NCBI GenBank assembly: GCA_027624555.1
Contig: JAQBWN010000005.1
Span: forward strand, 1 to 47,590
Reading direction: 5' to 3'
Length of the DNA stretch: 47,590 nucleotides
DNA from: a bacterium
GTDB lineage: Bacteria > Patescibacteriota > Andersenbacteria > UBA10190
Position numbers and translations under genes: made by a program. Each line of letters opens with the position of its first letter. Position 1 is the first letter of the stretch. The notes beneath the pieces are model-generated. The model was not told the DNA's origin. It saw only the letters and a program-made list of their open reading frames with translations, and did no database searches. Of this stretch, positions 18,158 through 25,783 are shown piece by piece.

Positions 18158-18558
18158 ATACAAAGGTACAATATTTTTTATTAGGTATCAGCGCTATATT
18201 CCTTGTAGGAATTGGTTTTATTCTCGATAGGGTTGGGGGTTTTGGAATTCGTTCCGACGATGTGTCTTCGTCTATGACACTTTCTTTTTCAGAGCCAGCT
18301 TTGCTTGGAGTTCCTTATTATGTGCGCTGGCAGGGAGATGAACAGGTAAACATTGGAGTTATATTGCGATTGGTATCGAAAGAAGAATCATATGTTTTTG
18401 GGTTGGGTCAACTGCTTGTTGGTGGAATGTTTATTACAATTCCGTGTTCGCTTACAGAACCACCATTTCGCTTGGAACTCAAAAATGCAATAACTGGCGC
18501 TCTGCTTGGGGTAAGCGAAATAGATACGCTTCCGCCAGGACCCGATTGCGTACAGTAG
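18154..18558 (+). CDS. Exported or anchored small protein, unknown
   Basis: 134 residues with one N-terminal hydrophobic helix (residues 7-27) and a beta-rich remainder. Two cysteines (about 109 and near the C-terminus, DCVQ) could form a disulfide outside the cell. I do not recognise the family. It overlaps prsW by ATGA. Its stop codon TAG is the first TAG of the AGCTTCGTT repeat array. Confidence 0.65.
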   Translation: MNTKVQYFLLGISAIFLVGIGFILDRVGGFGIRSDDVSSSMTLSFSEPALLGVPYYVRWQGDEQVNIGVILRLVSKEESYVFGLGQLLVGGMFITIPCSLTEPPFRLELKNAITGALLGVSEIDTLPPGPDCVQ

Positions 18559-18657
18559 CTTCATTAGCTTATAGCTTCGTTAGCTGCATTAGCTTTTAAG
18601 CCTCGCGTAGTCACGTAAGCTAACGAAGCTAGTGAAGCTAAAGAAGCTAACGCAGCT
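18556..18657. repeat. Inverted array of a 9-nt unit (AGCTTCGTT)
   Basis: About four plus-oriented units (AGCTTCATT, AGCTTCGTT, AGCTGCATT and partial ones) are followed after a short centre by four reverse-complement units (AAGCTAACG, AAGCTAGTG, AAGCTAAAG, AAGCTAACG). The whole can fold into one long hairpin between two convergent genes. The TAG stop codons of both genes are inside units of the array. A single-direction copy is at 36.9 kb. Confidence 0.8.
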
Positions 18658-19579
18658 CCCTGAAATACTCAATAGTCTTCGTAAGCCCCGTTTCAATATC
18701 GATAGTCGGTTCCCAAGACAGCTTTTCTTTAGCAAGCGAAATGTCTGGTTGGCGTTGTTTCGGGTCGTCTTGCGGAAGATCTTTGTATTCAATTTTTGAT
18801 GAACTGTTGGTGAGTTTTAGAACTAACTTGGCAAGGTCTTTCATGGAAAGTTCTACGGGGTTGCCAAGGTTTACTGGCCCAATAAAACCGTCTTGGTCCA
18901 TCATGCTCATCATTCCTGACACTAAGTCGTTAACATAACAAAATGACCTTGTTTGCGTGCCGTCTCCGTATATTGTAATTGGTTTTCCTTCCAACGCTTC
19001 CATAATAAAATTACTTACTACACGACCATCTTTCGGATGCATGTGCGGTCCGTATGTATTAAAAATGCGGATAATTCTAATATCAAGATTATGGGATCGG
19101 TGGTAATCCATACATAATGTTTCAGCAACTCGCTTGCCTTCATCATAACAACTGCGGATACCAATAGGGTTTACATTACCCCAGTACGATTCACCTTGTG
19201 GGTGAACATGTGGGTCGCCATACACTTCAGATGTTGATGCTTGCAGTATTTTTGCGCCACAGCGCTTTGCAAGCCCTAACATATTTACCATGCCAACAGT
19301 AGACGTCTTAATTGTCTTTATAGGATTAAATTGATAGTGAATAGGCGAAGCAGGGCACGCAAGGTTATATATTTGGTTTGCGTCAATACCGTGCAATGGT
19401 TGCACTATGTCGTGTTCTAATGCAGAAAAATTAGGATTATCCAAAAATGGTTCGATGTTCTTTTTTTGTCCGGTAAAATAGTTGTCTACACAAACTACTT
19501 TATCGCCTCGTTGTAATAAGCGTTCAATTAAATGGCTTCCAATGAATCCCGCCCCACCGGTAACTAGGATCTTTGCCAT
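18647..19579 (-). CDS. UDP-glucuronate decarboxylase (UDP-xylose synthase), SDR family
   Basis: 310 residues. It converts UDP-glucuronate to UDP-xylose with bound NAD. Seen: [10 protein letters not shown] (NAD-binding), [21 protein letters not shown], and the catalytic SCYDEGKR (Tyr-x-x-x-Lys), all typical of the UXS branch rather than of plain epimerases. It would supply a nucleotide sugar for surface glycans. It begins 4 bp after rplT and is probably read through from the infC operon. The last codons and the stop lie in the 9-nt repeat array. Confidence 0.87.
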   Translation of the reverse strand: MAKILVTGGAGFIGSHLIERLLQRGDKVVCVDNYFTGQKKNIEPFLDNPNFSALEHDIVQPLHGIDANQIYNLACPASPIHYQFNPIKTIKTSTVGMVNMLGLAKRCGAKILQASTSEVYGDPHVHPQGESYWGNVNPIGIRSCYDEGKRVAETLCMDYHRSHNLDIRIIRIFNTYGPHMHPKDGRVVSNFIMEALEGKPITIYGDGTQTRSFCYVNDLVSGMMSMMDQDGFIGPVNLGNPVELSMKDLAKLVLKLTNSSSKIEYKDLPQDDPKQRQPDISLAKEKLSWEPTIDIETGLTKTIEYFRELR

Positions 19580-19583
19580 TAGT

Positions 19584-19931
19584 TTAGTTTTTTACCTTCT
19601 CTACAACTTTTGCAAAGATTTCCGGTTCGCTTTCTGCCAGTTCAGAGAGTACTTTTCTGTCGAGCTGTACGTTGTTTTTTCTCATTGCATGAATAAACGT
19701 AGAATATGTCATTCCAAGAGGGCGAACTGCGGCGTTAATGTGCATTTGCCACTGAGAACGAAACACTGTTTTCTTTTTTCTTCGATCTCGAAATGCATAC
19801 AGTCCAGCTTTTAGTACAGCTTCCTTTGCAAGTTTGAAAATTTTGCTTCTTCGTCCACGAAAACCTTTGGCTCGTTTGATCCATTTTTTGTGACGTTTTC
19901 GTTTTGGAATGCTTCGTGGTGCGCGCGACAT
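19584..19931 (-). CDS. rplT: Large ribosomal subunit protein bL20
   Basis: 115 residues, the usual length. Highly basic N-terminus ([30 protein letters not shown] is the usual rRNA-binding helix, positions 10-40), then [10 protein letters not shown] and [17 protein letters not shown]. It binds 23S rRNA early in assembly. Standard order infC-rpmI-rplT. No L20 autoregulatory pseudoknot could be identified by eye. Confidence 0.97.
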   Translation of the reverse strand: MSRAPRSIPKRKRHKKWIKRAKGFRGRRSKIFKLAKEAVLKAGLYAFRDRRKKKTVFRSQWQMHINAAVRPLGMTYSTFIHAMRKNNVQLDRKVLSELAESEPEIFAKVVEKVKN

Positions 19932-19943
19932 AGTAAAGAGAAT

Positions 19944-20138
19944 TTAAGCGTATGGTATTAAGCGGTTTATTCGACCAGCGTCAGATTTGTGTATGAGATG
20001 ATCGCTATGTTTCTTTCGGGACTCTTTTCCAGAATCAAGTCCGTTAAAGTGAGCCTGTTTGGTAGCTCGGCGCTGCACCTTTCCAGTTGAGGAAAAGGTA
20101 AAACGTTTTACAGCAGCTTTTTTCGTCTTTTGCTTCAT
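19944..20138 (-). CDS. rpmI: Large ribosomal subunit protein bL35
   Basis: 64 residues, full length, with the family pattern KTKKAAVKRFTFSSTGKVQR, a basic middle and a hydrophobic-poor tail. Between infC and rplT, with 12 bp before rplT. Confidence 0.94.
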   Translation of the reverse strand: MKQKTKKAAVKRFTFSSTGKVQRRATKQAHFNGLDSGKESRKKHSDHLIHKSDAGRINRLIPYA

Positions 20139-20157
20139 AGGGTTGAATACTACAGCC

Positions 20158-20709
20158 TCAGCTTATTTTCGTCAATAACACGGTTAGTCCGTGTTGAGAC
20201 CGGGCGAATGAATCCTCTGCTCTTGCCCCTCCTGGAACACCCTGGATAAAGTCACGTAATTTTGCTTCCGCAAGGTCAAATCGTTGCTTTTCTCTTCCTC
20301 GAAGTCGAATTTCAAGCTTCACTTTGTGGCCATCTTGAATAAATTCGCTTGCTTGGGAAAGTCTCAGGTTCCAATCATGGTCATCAGTTTTAAGCCCAAT
20401 TCGAAGTCCTTTCGTGTCTTTTTCTTTGCTTTTTGATTTTTGCTTGGCGTCTTTTTTGCGTTTTTCGTATAAATGCTTTCCTAAGTCCATAATACGTACA
20501 ACAGGAGGGTTGGCTTTATCGGCAACCATAACCAAATCAGTACCGTCTTCTTGGGCGCGGGCTATTGCATCTGCAATGGCAAACACTCCAAGTTGCGCAC
20601 CATCTACGCCAATTAACCGCACTTCAGGAGCGGATATTTCTAAGTTTGCGGGAGGCTTCTTTACCTCCACCTTTGGTCGATGTCTATATCTTCGTCGTCT
20701 GCTGGGCAT
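20158..20709 (-). CDS. infC: Translation initiation factor IF-3
   Basis: 183 residues from the ATG at 20709. IF-3 keeps 30S subunits apart from 50S and checks the initiator tRNA. N-domain: EVRLIGVDGAQLGV; linker rich in Lys (KKDAKQKSKSKEKDTKG); C-domain: HDWNLRLSQASEFIQDGHKVKLEIRLRGRE. An in-frame TTG at 20745 would extend it by 12 residues, but that codon falls at the edge of a terminator, and a TACTAT box (20722-20717) is 7 nt before the ATG, so the ATG is preferred. The N-terminal PSRRRRYRHRPK is an unusually basic extension. Confidence 0.95.
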   Translation of the reverse strand: MPSRRRRYRHRPKVEVKKPPANLEISAPEVRLIGVDGAQLGVFAIADAIARAQEDGTDLVMVADKANPPVVRIMDLGKHLYEKRKKDAKQKSKSKEKDTKGLRIGLKTDDHDWNLRLSQASEFIQDGHKVKLEIRLRGREKQRFDLAEAKLRDFIQGVPGGARAEDSFARSQHGLTVLLTKIS

Positions 20710-20743
20710 AGGGCGTATAGTAGCGTCTCTAGGGGATAAAATC

Positions 20744-20782
20744 AAGAAAAACCCCCGAACAGCGCATGTGCTGAATCGGGGG
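20744..20782 (-). terminator. Intrinsic terminator after the small minus-strand gene
   Basis: Stem CCCCCGA/TCGGGGG (20752-20758 with 20776-20782) with an inner CAGC/GCTG, followed on the minus strand by TTTTTCTT. It separates the 74-residue gene from infC. Confidence 0.85.
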
Positions 20783-20799
20783 TACGGGGCGAAGGAGGG

Positions 20800-21024
20800 T
20801 TAATCTAATTCCAGTAACCTATCGCTTTTTATATGCTTTCTGCAAGCTCTCATCCTTCTCGGTCTAACACAATCGGCGAGGTCTGCCTCAAGACCTTCAA
20901 CGTGCTTTTCGTCAATTCCCGCACGATGGCCGAAGTCCAAAATCTTGTCAAACGTTATAGTGCCTTCTTGAAGCATCTGCCTTAAGACCATAATAGCCGC
21001 TGGAGCAGTGTCATAATCCAACAT
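20800..21024 (-). CDS. Small unknown protein, cassette-like gene with Shine-Dalgarno start
   Basis: 74 residues from the ATG at 21024. A good ribosome binding site (AAGGAG, 6 nt before the ATG) and a TACAAT promoter box farther upstream support this start over the in-frame one at 21063. The protein is acidic in the middle (EGLEADLADC) with a basic C-terminal stretch (RPRRMRACRKHIKSD). No family recognised. It is followed by a terminator, so it is a complete monocistronic unit, unlike most neighbours. Confidence 0.6.
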   Translation of the reverse strand: MLDYDTAPAAIMVLRQMLQEGTITFDKILDFGHRAGIDEKHVEGLEADLADCVRPRRMRACRKHIKSDRLLELD

Positions 21025-21190
21025 TGTATTCTCCTTGTTATTGTAGGATATGGGTACTTTCATTTGGCTTTACGTAAGTGGTTGTTTTCGCATTGCCTTC
21101 CGGTGAATGTAAAGCAGTGTATGTGTTGTAAAGAACATATTACTTCTACTCTTTTTTTATTATTTTATCAAATGGTGATACGGTATTTCT

Positions 21191-21640
21191 ATGGCAGATT
21201 ATGCATACAATAAACGCGCTGGGTTCGACTTCGAAATTCTTGAAAAATTCGAAGCGGGTATTTCGTTGCTCGGGACTGAGGTAAAGTCGGTACGAAAGGG
21301 GCATATGAGCCTGCGTGGGGCGTTCGTTGCCATTCATAACAGAGAAGCGTTTCTCACTAACGCAACGGTTCCGCCTTGGCAGGTAAGCAATGCACCTACA
21401 AACTATGACCCTGTTCGTTCTCGTAAGCTGTTACTCAGCGCATCTGAGCTGAAGTATCTCATTGGTAAAGTAACCACAATTGGCTTGACAATAGTGCCAA
21501 TTAGGGTATATAATAAAGGATCAGTTATAAAGGTTGAAATAGGGCTAGGGAAAGGGAAAAAGCAGTATAATAAAAAAGAACAACAAAAAGAGCGAGACAT
21601 AAAAAGAGATGCGGAAATATATATACGAGGGAAAGAGTAG
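21191..21640 (+). CDS. smpB: SsrA-binding protein SmpB
   Basis: 149 residues. It binds tmRNA and delivers it to stalled ribosomes for trans-translation. Seen: YNKRAGFDFEILEKFEAGISLLGTEVKS is compressed from the family's N-terminus (residues 5-32), SLRGAF, NYDPVRSRKLLL, GLTIVPIRVYNKG and a basic C-terminal tail (KGKKQYNKKEQQKERDIKRD) that enters the mRNA channel. The tmRNA gene follows 119 bp downstream on the same strand. Confidence 0.96.
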   Translation: MADYAYNKRAGFDFEILEKFEAGISLLGTEVKSVRKGHMSLRGAFVAIHNREAFLTNATVPPWQVSNAPTNYDPVRSRKLLLSASELKYLIGKVTTIGLTIVPIRVYNKGSVIKVEIGLGKGKKQYNKKEQQKERDIKRDAEIYIRGKE

Positions 21641-21701
21641 TATAAATACTGGAACATTAACAATTTATTCTTAGTTGGTCTGAATTTTTTAGGAACTTTC
21701 A

Positions 21702-21740
21702 GTCCCCCTTCGCTCGCCTTGAGGCGAGGCTATGGGGGAC
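21702..21740. repeat. GTCCCCC/GGGGGAC palindrome upstream of ssrA
   Basis: Outer arms GTCCCCC (21702-21708) and GGGGGAC (21734-21740), inner arms CTCGCC/GGCGAG. The pattern TCCCCCTTCGC...GGCTATGGGGGA also occurs, reversed, at 28678-28706. A further GACTTTTC/GAAAAGTC hairpin (21741-21759) runs up to the first base of ssrA, which may help 5' processing. Confidence 0.7.
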
Positions 21741-21759
21741 GACTTTTCTTCGAAAAGTC

Positions 21760-22154
21760 GGGCATGCTAGGCCTCGAACAGATGTTCATTCTATGTATCA
21801 GCGTGTTGTGTGATGATTGAGCACACATGAATCAATTCTTTCACTAGTTAAGTGCAAACTTCTCAAATCGCGTGAAGGCAGTATTTGCTAACGCATTTAC
21901 TCCATCATTTGCGACTGCTATCGCGTAAATTCGGTAGCCATCGATTCGTATCATCCGTCGGATACATATTCGGTGCAACCTTAGACGGATACGATACTTC
22001 GCCTTCGTGACGAAACTATCGGAATTGCACATCACGATACGCACCTATCTTTCTTTGTTGTTTTTTGTGGATAGATGCGTAATACAAAGCAACTGCACAC
22101 GGAGAAGATTATAGAATACCGTTTGTCACGGCGGTTCAATTCCGCCCATGTCCA
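21760..22154 (+). ncRNA. ssrA: Transfer-messenger RNA
   Basis: 395 nt. The 5' end GGGCATG (21760-21766) pairs with CATGTCC (22147-22153), including the G3-U70 wobble that marks alanine acceptance, with A73 after it. The 5' CCTCGAACAG region matches the conserved start of tmRNA. The T-arm is GGCGG-TTCAATT-CCGCC (22130-22146). Helix P2 is seen as ATTCTAT near 21788 with ATAGAAT near 22111. Pseudoknot-like stems (CCGTC/GACGG) follow the tag frame. CCA is not encoded in full. It lies next to smpB. The tag frame is 21854-21928. Confidence 0.92.
21854..21928 (+). other. tmRNA proteolysis-tag reading frame
   Basis: Resume codon GCA at 21854, then a 24-residue frame ending in TAA at 21926-21928. The peptide starts ANFSNRVK and ends PSFATAIA. 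It is much longer than the about 10-residue tags of most bacteria but ends in small hydrophobic residues as degradation tags do. Confidence 0.8.
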
Positions 22155-22160
22155 CACTTC

Positions 22161-22283
22161 GCTCCCTGCTCACGCAGGGAGCTTCGCGTGGCAGGCCACC
22201 TTTCGCATACAGATGTGGGTAGCCTATTTTGAAAAGAAGTGTGCCCCGCAGAGCTCGGCGAGAGACGAGCGGCGTGGGGCTGT
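22161..22283. repeat. Cluster of short palindromes between ssrA and the GIY-YIG gene
   Basis: A perfect 9-bp hairpin GCTCCCTGC/GCAGGGAGC (22161-22169 with 22174-22182), then GTGG/CCAC, and an imperfect GCCCCGC/GCGTGGGGC hairpin ending near 22283. No T-run follows the first, so it is not a typical terminator; it may be a tmRNA 3' processing signal or a repeat. Confidence 0.55.
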
Positions 22284-22300
22284 AGGTTATAATAATATGT

Positions 22301-22537
22301 ATGTATTATGCGTATATTTTGTTGTTATCAAATAAGCAATATTATATTGGCTCGTCGTATGATCTGAAAAAACGGTTAGCCGAACATAAGAGGGGCGGTG
22401 TTTCTGCTACAAAAAACAAGCGTCCATTTGAACTCGTTTTCTACTCCGCATTCACATCTCAAAAACTCGCAATCGATTTTGAAAAATACCTCAAATCCTC
22501 TTCCGGTTATGCGTTTCGAAGCAAACGGTTGGTGTAG
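22301..22537 (+). CDS. GIY-YIG domain endonuclease, small stand-alone type
   Basis: 78 residues, just the GIY-YIG fold. The motif is YAYILLL...QYYIGSSYDLKKRLAEH, with the usual Tyr, Gly and Arg, and the metal-binding Glu later (IDFEKYLKSSSGYAF). Such single-domain proteins are numerous in CPR genomes; their role is not established. A TATAAT box (22288-22293) is 7 nt before the ATG, so the mRNA is probably leaderless. A second, truncated copy lies at 23750-23866. Confidence 0.85.
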   Translation: MYYAYILLLSNKQYYIGSSYDLKKRLAEHKRGGVSATKNKRPFELVFYSAFTSQKLAIDFEKYLKSSSGYAFRSKRLV

Positions 22538-22607
22538 GTATTGCAGTGGTAGGGAAGGGTTGCTATTACAAGCTAGCTATAAGGAATAAATACGTTATAC
22601 TAGTGTT

Positions 22608-22965
22608 ATGGTAAAAATTTGGAAGTCTATGAAAGATTTTTTTAATAAAGAAAAAGAAACAAATTATGTAGTTACCTCTGTTAATGAAGAGGTAATTTCT
22701 GATACATATAATGCTATTGAGAAGGAAATAGAGTCTTTAAGAAAATATGATAAGGGTGAAAAAGATATAGATGCACAAGATCTCACAGTTGCTGTGCGAA
22801 GCGTACGCTGAGCTTCATAGAAAGGGGCAAGTACAATTTCCTCTGTACAAAAAACAGGAACAGGCTATTGATGCTGTTGTAAAGACAGTGAATGCAAACT
22901 ATTTTGGAGTTGAGCGATTTTTAACGCCTCTTTATAGACTTTTATTGATACTTATTTTAAAATAA
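22608..22965 (+). pseudogene. Possible decayed Fic/Doc-like (death-on-curing) gene in two frames
   Basis: Two overlapping frames: 22608-22811 (67 codons, lysine/glutamate-rich, ending TVAVRSVR) and 22771-22965 (starting MHKISQLLCEAYAELHRKG). The second contains LYKKQEQAIDAVVKTVNANYFGVERF, which resembles the stretch that precedes the HPFxxGNKR active site in Doc-type proteins, but it then runs into a hydrophobic tail without that site. A single frameshift around 22775-22800 would join the two. TATACT (22596-22601) is 6 nt before the first ATG. The family call is tentative; two genuine small overlapping genes are the alternative. Confidence 0.4.
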
Positions 22966-22977
22966 AGATACGTCTGT

Positions 22978-23706
22978 ATGACACTACGAAAATCAACTAT
23001 AGCGGGTGTAATATTTGCCCTTATTATTTTTCTCCTAAATATAAGAAGTTATTGGTGGTTGGAAAGTGAATACAAAATAAATCTGGACGGCAATCTCGAT
23101 CTCGCATTGATTCCACTCTTTTTTCTCAATCTTTTGATTGGTAGTTATGCAATTTTTATATATTTCTTGCTTCCGATTACATTTGGGTTACTATTTTCTA
23201 AGACAATCCGTACTAATGGACGCTTGAAGGAGCTAAGAGAAAACTTTATTGTAATCCTACTCGCTACATGTATTGTTGCAGCCCTATTTGCAATATTACA
23301 ATTCGGATCTCCGAAGTTATTTCCATTGAGTTTTGAGAATACGCAGAGCCCGCAACAATGTGGGGAGTACGCAAGTGATTTACGTAGAAACACGTGTTAC
23401 GGTGGCGAAGCAGTTAAGTTGGTTGATACGAGCCTATGTGATAAAAGTGTAGATCCATTTCAGCGCGAAATCTGTTATAGCAATGTCGCCTTACTAAATA
23501 AAAAGCCGGAAATCTGCAATCAAATCACAACTTCCCCGAACTTTGTAACATATTGTAAAGCCCAAGCATCGCGCGACCCGCTGATTTGTGATCGCATGCT
23601 TCCTAAGGAGCAGGATCCATCTTTCACGAGTACTCCTCAAGAATGTAAGAAACATGTTGCGGATAGGATCAAGTACGACCAAGAGAATCCTCTGGAAAAT
23701 AAATAA
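22978..23706 (+). CDS. Membrane protein with cysteine-rich C-terminal domain, unknown
   Basis: 242 residues. Three membrane helices (about 8-27, 40-65 and 88-108) are followed by an outer domain with about ten cysteines spaced in repeated units of the type C..x..R..C (QQCGEYASDLRRNTCYGG, SLCDKS...REICYSN, EICNQI...YCKAQ, LICDRM, QECKKH). This could be a small disulfide-rich helical repeat domain. No family recognised. It follows the decayed gene by 12 bp. Confidence 0.65.
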   Translation: MTLRKSTIAGVIFALIIFLLNIRSYWWLESEYKINLDGNLDLALIPLFFLNLLIGSYAIFIYFLLPITFGLLFSKTIRTNGRLKELRENFIVILLATCIVAALFAILQFGSPKLFPLSFENTQSPQQCGEYASDLRRNTCYGGEAVKLVDTSLCDKSVDPFQREICYSNVALLNKKPEICNQITTSPNFVTYCKAQASRDPLICDRMLPKEQDPSFTSTPQECKKHVADRIKYDQENPLENK

Positions 23707-23749
23707 AATCCATTTCGATTAAACAGCCGGGGACTGCCACCTATAAATA

Positions 23750-23866
23750 CCATTTGAGCTCGTCTTCTACGCCGCATACACATCTCAAGGTCTTGCAATC
23801 GATTTTGAAAAATACCTAAAATCATCGTCCGGATACGCGTTTCGGAGCAAGCGGTTGGTGGAGTAA
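23750..23866 (+). pseudogene. Truncated second copy of the GIY-YIG gene
   Basis: Reads PFELVFYAAYTSQGLAIDFEKY and continues to KRLVE before TAA at 23864-23866. Nearly every residue matches the second half of the intact gene at 22301-22537 (PFELVFYSAFTSQKLAIDFEKY). The first half, including the GIY-YIG strands, is missing: a TAA lies just upstream at 23744. It marks a duplication or recombination scar flanking 22.5-23.7 kb. Confidence 0.8.
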
Positions 23867-24108
23867 AGGTACCTGACACCTTTATCTCCTCTGTGAATCC
23901 CACTTTGGCTCGATGTTGTATACTACCGTTGCAGAAATGTGACGGTTTTTTTATCCCCGTAAAATCCTGCTGCATCATGGGGTGAGGTCAAAAACCGTCA
24001 CATTTCCTTAATTTCCCATAGTAGGGTGTTCCAACCGGTTACGGCTATGTTCGTCCTACGCCAAGGCTACGGACGACGCAGCCACTTATGTCCCGCTGTC
24101 CTGCGGGA
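23864..24108. repeat. Gene-free stretch packed with inverted repeats
   Basis: No gene is seen from 23867 to 24185. Contents: AAAGGTACCTGACACCTTT hairpin (23866-23882 region); a perfect 17-bp inverted repeat, GAAATGTGACGGTTTTT (23934-23950) and its complement (23990-24006), separated by 39 bp; TCGTCC/GGACGA (24051-24056 with 24071-24076); TCCCGC/GCGGGA (24091-24096 with 24103-24108). A TATACT box precedes the 17-bp arm by about 13 nt. The 17-bp repeat could be a small RNA hairpin or the ends of a tiny element. Confidence 0.65.
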
Positions 24109-24185
24109 ATCTGGTGAGTGTTGCACTTGGGGGTTGAATTCACCCAAATTTATCTTGAATTCTTGAACACTTTACAAGGTGAATT

Positions 24186-24569
24186 ATGATTACTATTTCT
24201 GCTTTGGAGTTTAAGAGGCAACTAAGAAGTGTTGAGGCTGGTGTGGAAGGTGGCTTGCATCATCTTCTTGCGGTTCTCAAGAATGATAGCTCTTTCGCTC
24301 GTTTTTTTTCCAACCTTCCGATTGCCAGCGTCCAGTGTGGTAATGAGTTCGAGCTTTTTGCAGCCGAAGGAGGGGACATTATTGAGTCTATGCTTACAGT
24401 GAATGATGCAGACATCGAAACACCGGAAGGAAGTGTCGAAATTAAGCGGCACGAGGATGGGGAAATATCCATTGATTGCGGATTTGAGTTTGGTGTTATT
24501 TTCTCTGGCAAGCAAGCGGAAGAGTTGATAATTGCGATGCAAAAATTTGTTGCAGCAGCTCCGCCGTAA
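24186..24569 (+). CDS. Small unknown protein, cassette-like gene
   Basis: 127 residues, acidic, soluble-looking, with ETPEGSVEIKRHEDGEISIDCGFEFGV as a likely beta hairpin region (residues 78-104) and a C-terminal helix. No family recognised. AAGGTG lies 5 nt before the ATG, a usable Shine-Dalgarno sequence. It is followed after 217 bp by an intrinsic terminator shared with the convergent gene. The bases between stop and terminator hold nothing I recognise. Confidence 0.6.
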   Translation: MITISALEFKRQLRSVEAGVEGGLHHLLAVLKNDSSFARFFSNLPIASVQCGNEFELFAAEGGDIIESMLTVNDADIETPEGSVEIKRHEDGEISIDCGFEFGVIFSGKQAEELIIAMQKFVAAAPP

Positions 24570-24786
24570 GAGAACGTTAATCAATACAGTGTTTGAACCG
24601 AGTTTTCCTTAGTGAATATTCCGTTCTTTTCTTACCCAAATTACGCAATTGCTAAGTCTCTAATACGTATTGAAAAGGTTTTAATATCCGCAAAGAACGT
24701 CTCAATAGGCTGTAAAAGCGGTTCGATAGATTTATAACCGTATTAGCATTTCGACACAGTCTTTGGTTTCGGCCATAAAAAGAAAA

Positions 24787-24816
24787 GCACTCAACTTTTT
24801 GAGTGCATGGTTTTTT
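24787..24816 (+). terminator. Bidirectional intrinsic terminator
   Basis: Stem GCACTCAA/TTGAGTGC (24787-24794 with 24799-24806), TTTTTT on the plus side (24811-24816) and TTTTCTTTTT on the minus side. It ends both the gene at 24186-24569 and the minus-strand gene at 24843-25229. Confidence 0.88.
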
Positions 24817-24842
24817 GCTGTGGTCTGATTCAAAATTCTGGC

Positions 24843-25229
24843 TTAGTTCGTCACTTGCTGTTCATATTCCGAGCGCGACTTCCAAAAGCAGTAAGATCCG
24901 TATGTCACCTCACCGCTTTCTAACCTAATTCGCGGAATATCCCTACTGTCAAATACCTCGTCAATGGCATCAGGCAATGACATTTTTCTGCCATCGCCAA
25001 AGAGCACTGTTACGTCTTCTGGTTGAATGGCTGCTTTTCCATTTCTATCCGTATCAGCGACAGGAAATTCCTCCTCTAGTTCATTAGGGATTTCAGAGAA
25101 GGGCACATAAGCATCAATTGTGCCGAAACCCACAAACGTTCGACTATCGACTCTAAAAACAGCCACGGGAGTTCCAACGGGATATTTTATTTCCAAACAG
25201 CATTTTTTATCCACATCATCATCTCTCAC
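24843..25229 (-). CDS. Small unknown protein, cassette-like gene
   Basis: 128 residues with a GTG start; AGGAG lies 6 nt before it. Acidic, with a beta-rich look (GTPVAVFRVDSRTFVGFGTI, then VTVLFGDGRKMSLPDAIDEVF). No family recognised. It ends at the bidirectional terminator. The 200 bases upstream (25230-25441) hold no recognisable gene; a 13-codon frame at 25257 is too short to call. Confidence 0.55.
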   Translation of the reverse strand: MRDDDVDKKCCLEIKYPVGTPVAVFRVDSRTFVGFGTIDAYVPFSEIPNELEEEFPVADTDRNGKAAIQPEDVTVLFGDGRKMSLPDAIDEVFDSRDIPRIRLESGEVTYGSYCFWKSRSEYEQQVTN

Positions 25230-25441
25230 TAGATTCTCCTATTGAATGGGTTCTATATGTTCAAAGAAATTTTCAGTAAACTCTATCGCAAGAAATAAAG
25301 CAAGCTCATTTTTTTACCCACACCCCACATCCCCAATCCTCCCCGCAAAGGTTTGGAACCATTTCGCTGACTTGATAAGGTTTCATTAAAAGAGTACAAG
25401 GAATAAGTTCTTTATCAATACACACTTTTGGGAGATATTTT

Positions 25442-25750
25442 TTGACTATAAGATACGTATTTCGAGCTAACATGACCGTTGCATGGAATGAGAGTCACCC
25501 GGTTGAAAAAATAAATAAATTGCGCAGAAGATACGGCAACGGTCCATTCCATATTGAGCGTGTGCGGCTGATATCCCCGCATTGTTCATGTGGACTCCTG
25601 GAGGATGATCAAGGGCATTATCCAAGATGCGTAGCTTCTGCTCTTCCATTTGCTAAACATCCTCAAGTGCTGTATTTAAAAACGGAGCAGCAAGGAAAAG
25701 CCCTTGATTTCTCGGCTATATTTTTCCAACCCGTGGAGGGAACGTCGTAA
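25442..25750 (+). CDS. Small unknown protein, cassette-like gene
   Basis: 102 residues from a TTG with GGGAG 7 nt upstream; an ATG at 25472 (MTVAWNESHPVEK) is the alternative start. The middle has HCSCGLLEDDQGHYPRC, with three cysteines and two histidines that could bind zinc. A TTGATA-17 nt-TACAAG promoter lies about 60 nt upstream. A terminator begins directly at the stop codon. No family recognised. Confidence 0.55.
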   Translation: MTIRYVFRANMTVAWNESHPVEKINKLRRRYGNGPFHIERVRLISPHCSCGLLEDDQGHYPRCVASALPFAKHPQVLYLKTEQQGKALDFSAIFFQPVEGTS

Positions 25751-25780
25751 GCTCGTTTGTTATGCAAGCGGGCTTTTTTT
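25751..25780 (+). terminator. Intrinsic terminator
   Basis: Stem GCTCGTTTG/CAAGCGGGC (9 bp with two G-T pairs), loop TTATG, then seven T (25774-25780). It starts with the base after the TAA of the preceding gene. Confidence 0.88.
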
Positions 25781-25783
25781 ATT

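Noticed and set aside
18556-18657. CRISPR array
   Set aside because: The units are 9 nt without spacers and are arranged as an inverted repeat; no cas gene is nearby.
20709-20745. Upstream TTG/ATT starts for infC, by analogy with the rare AUU start of E. coli
   Set aside because: The extra codons overlap the terminator edge and the TACTAT box; IF-3 homology starts after the ATG.
22068-22154. tRNA gene suggested by the TTCAATT T-loop
   Set aside because: No D-arm or anticodon arm is found within tRNA distance; the matching 5' acceptor strand lies 390 nt upstream, which makes it tmRNA.
25257-25298. 13-codon frame MFKEIFSKLYRKK
   Set aside because: Too short, no ribosome site, no neighbouring support.
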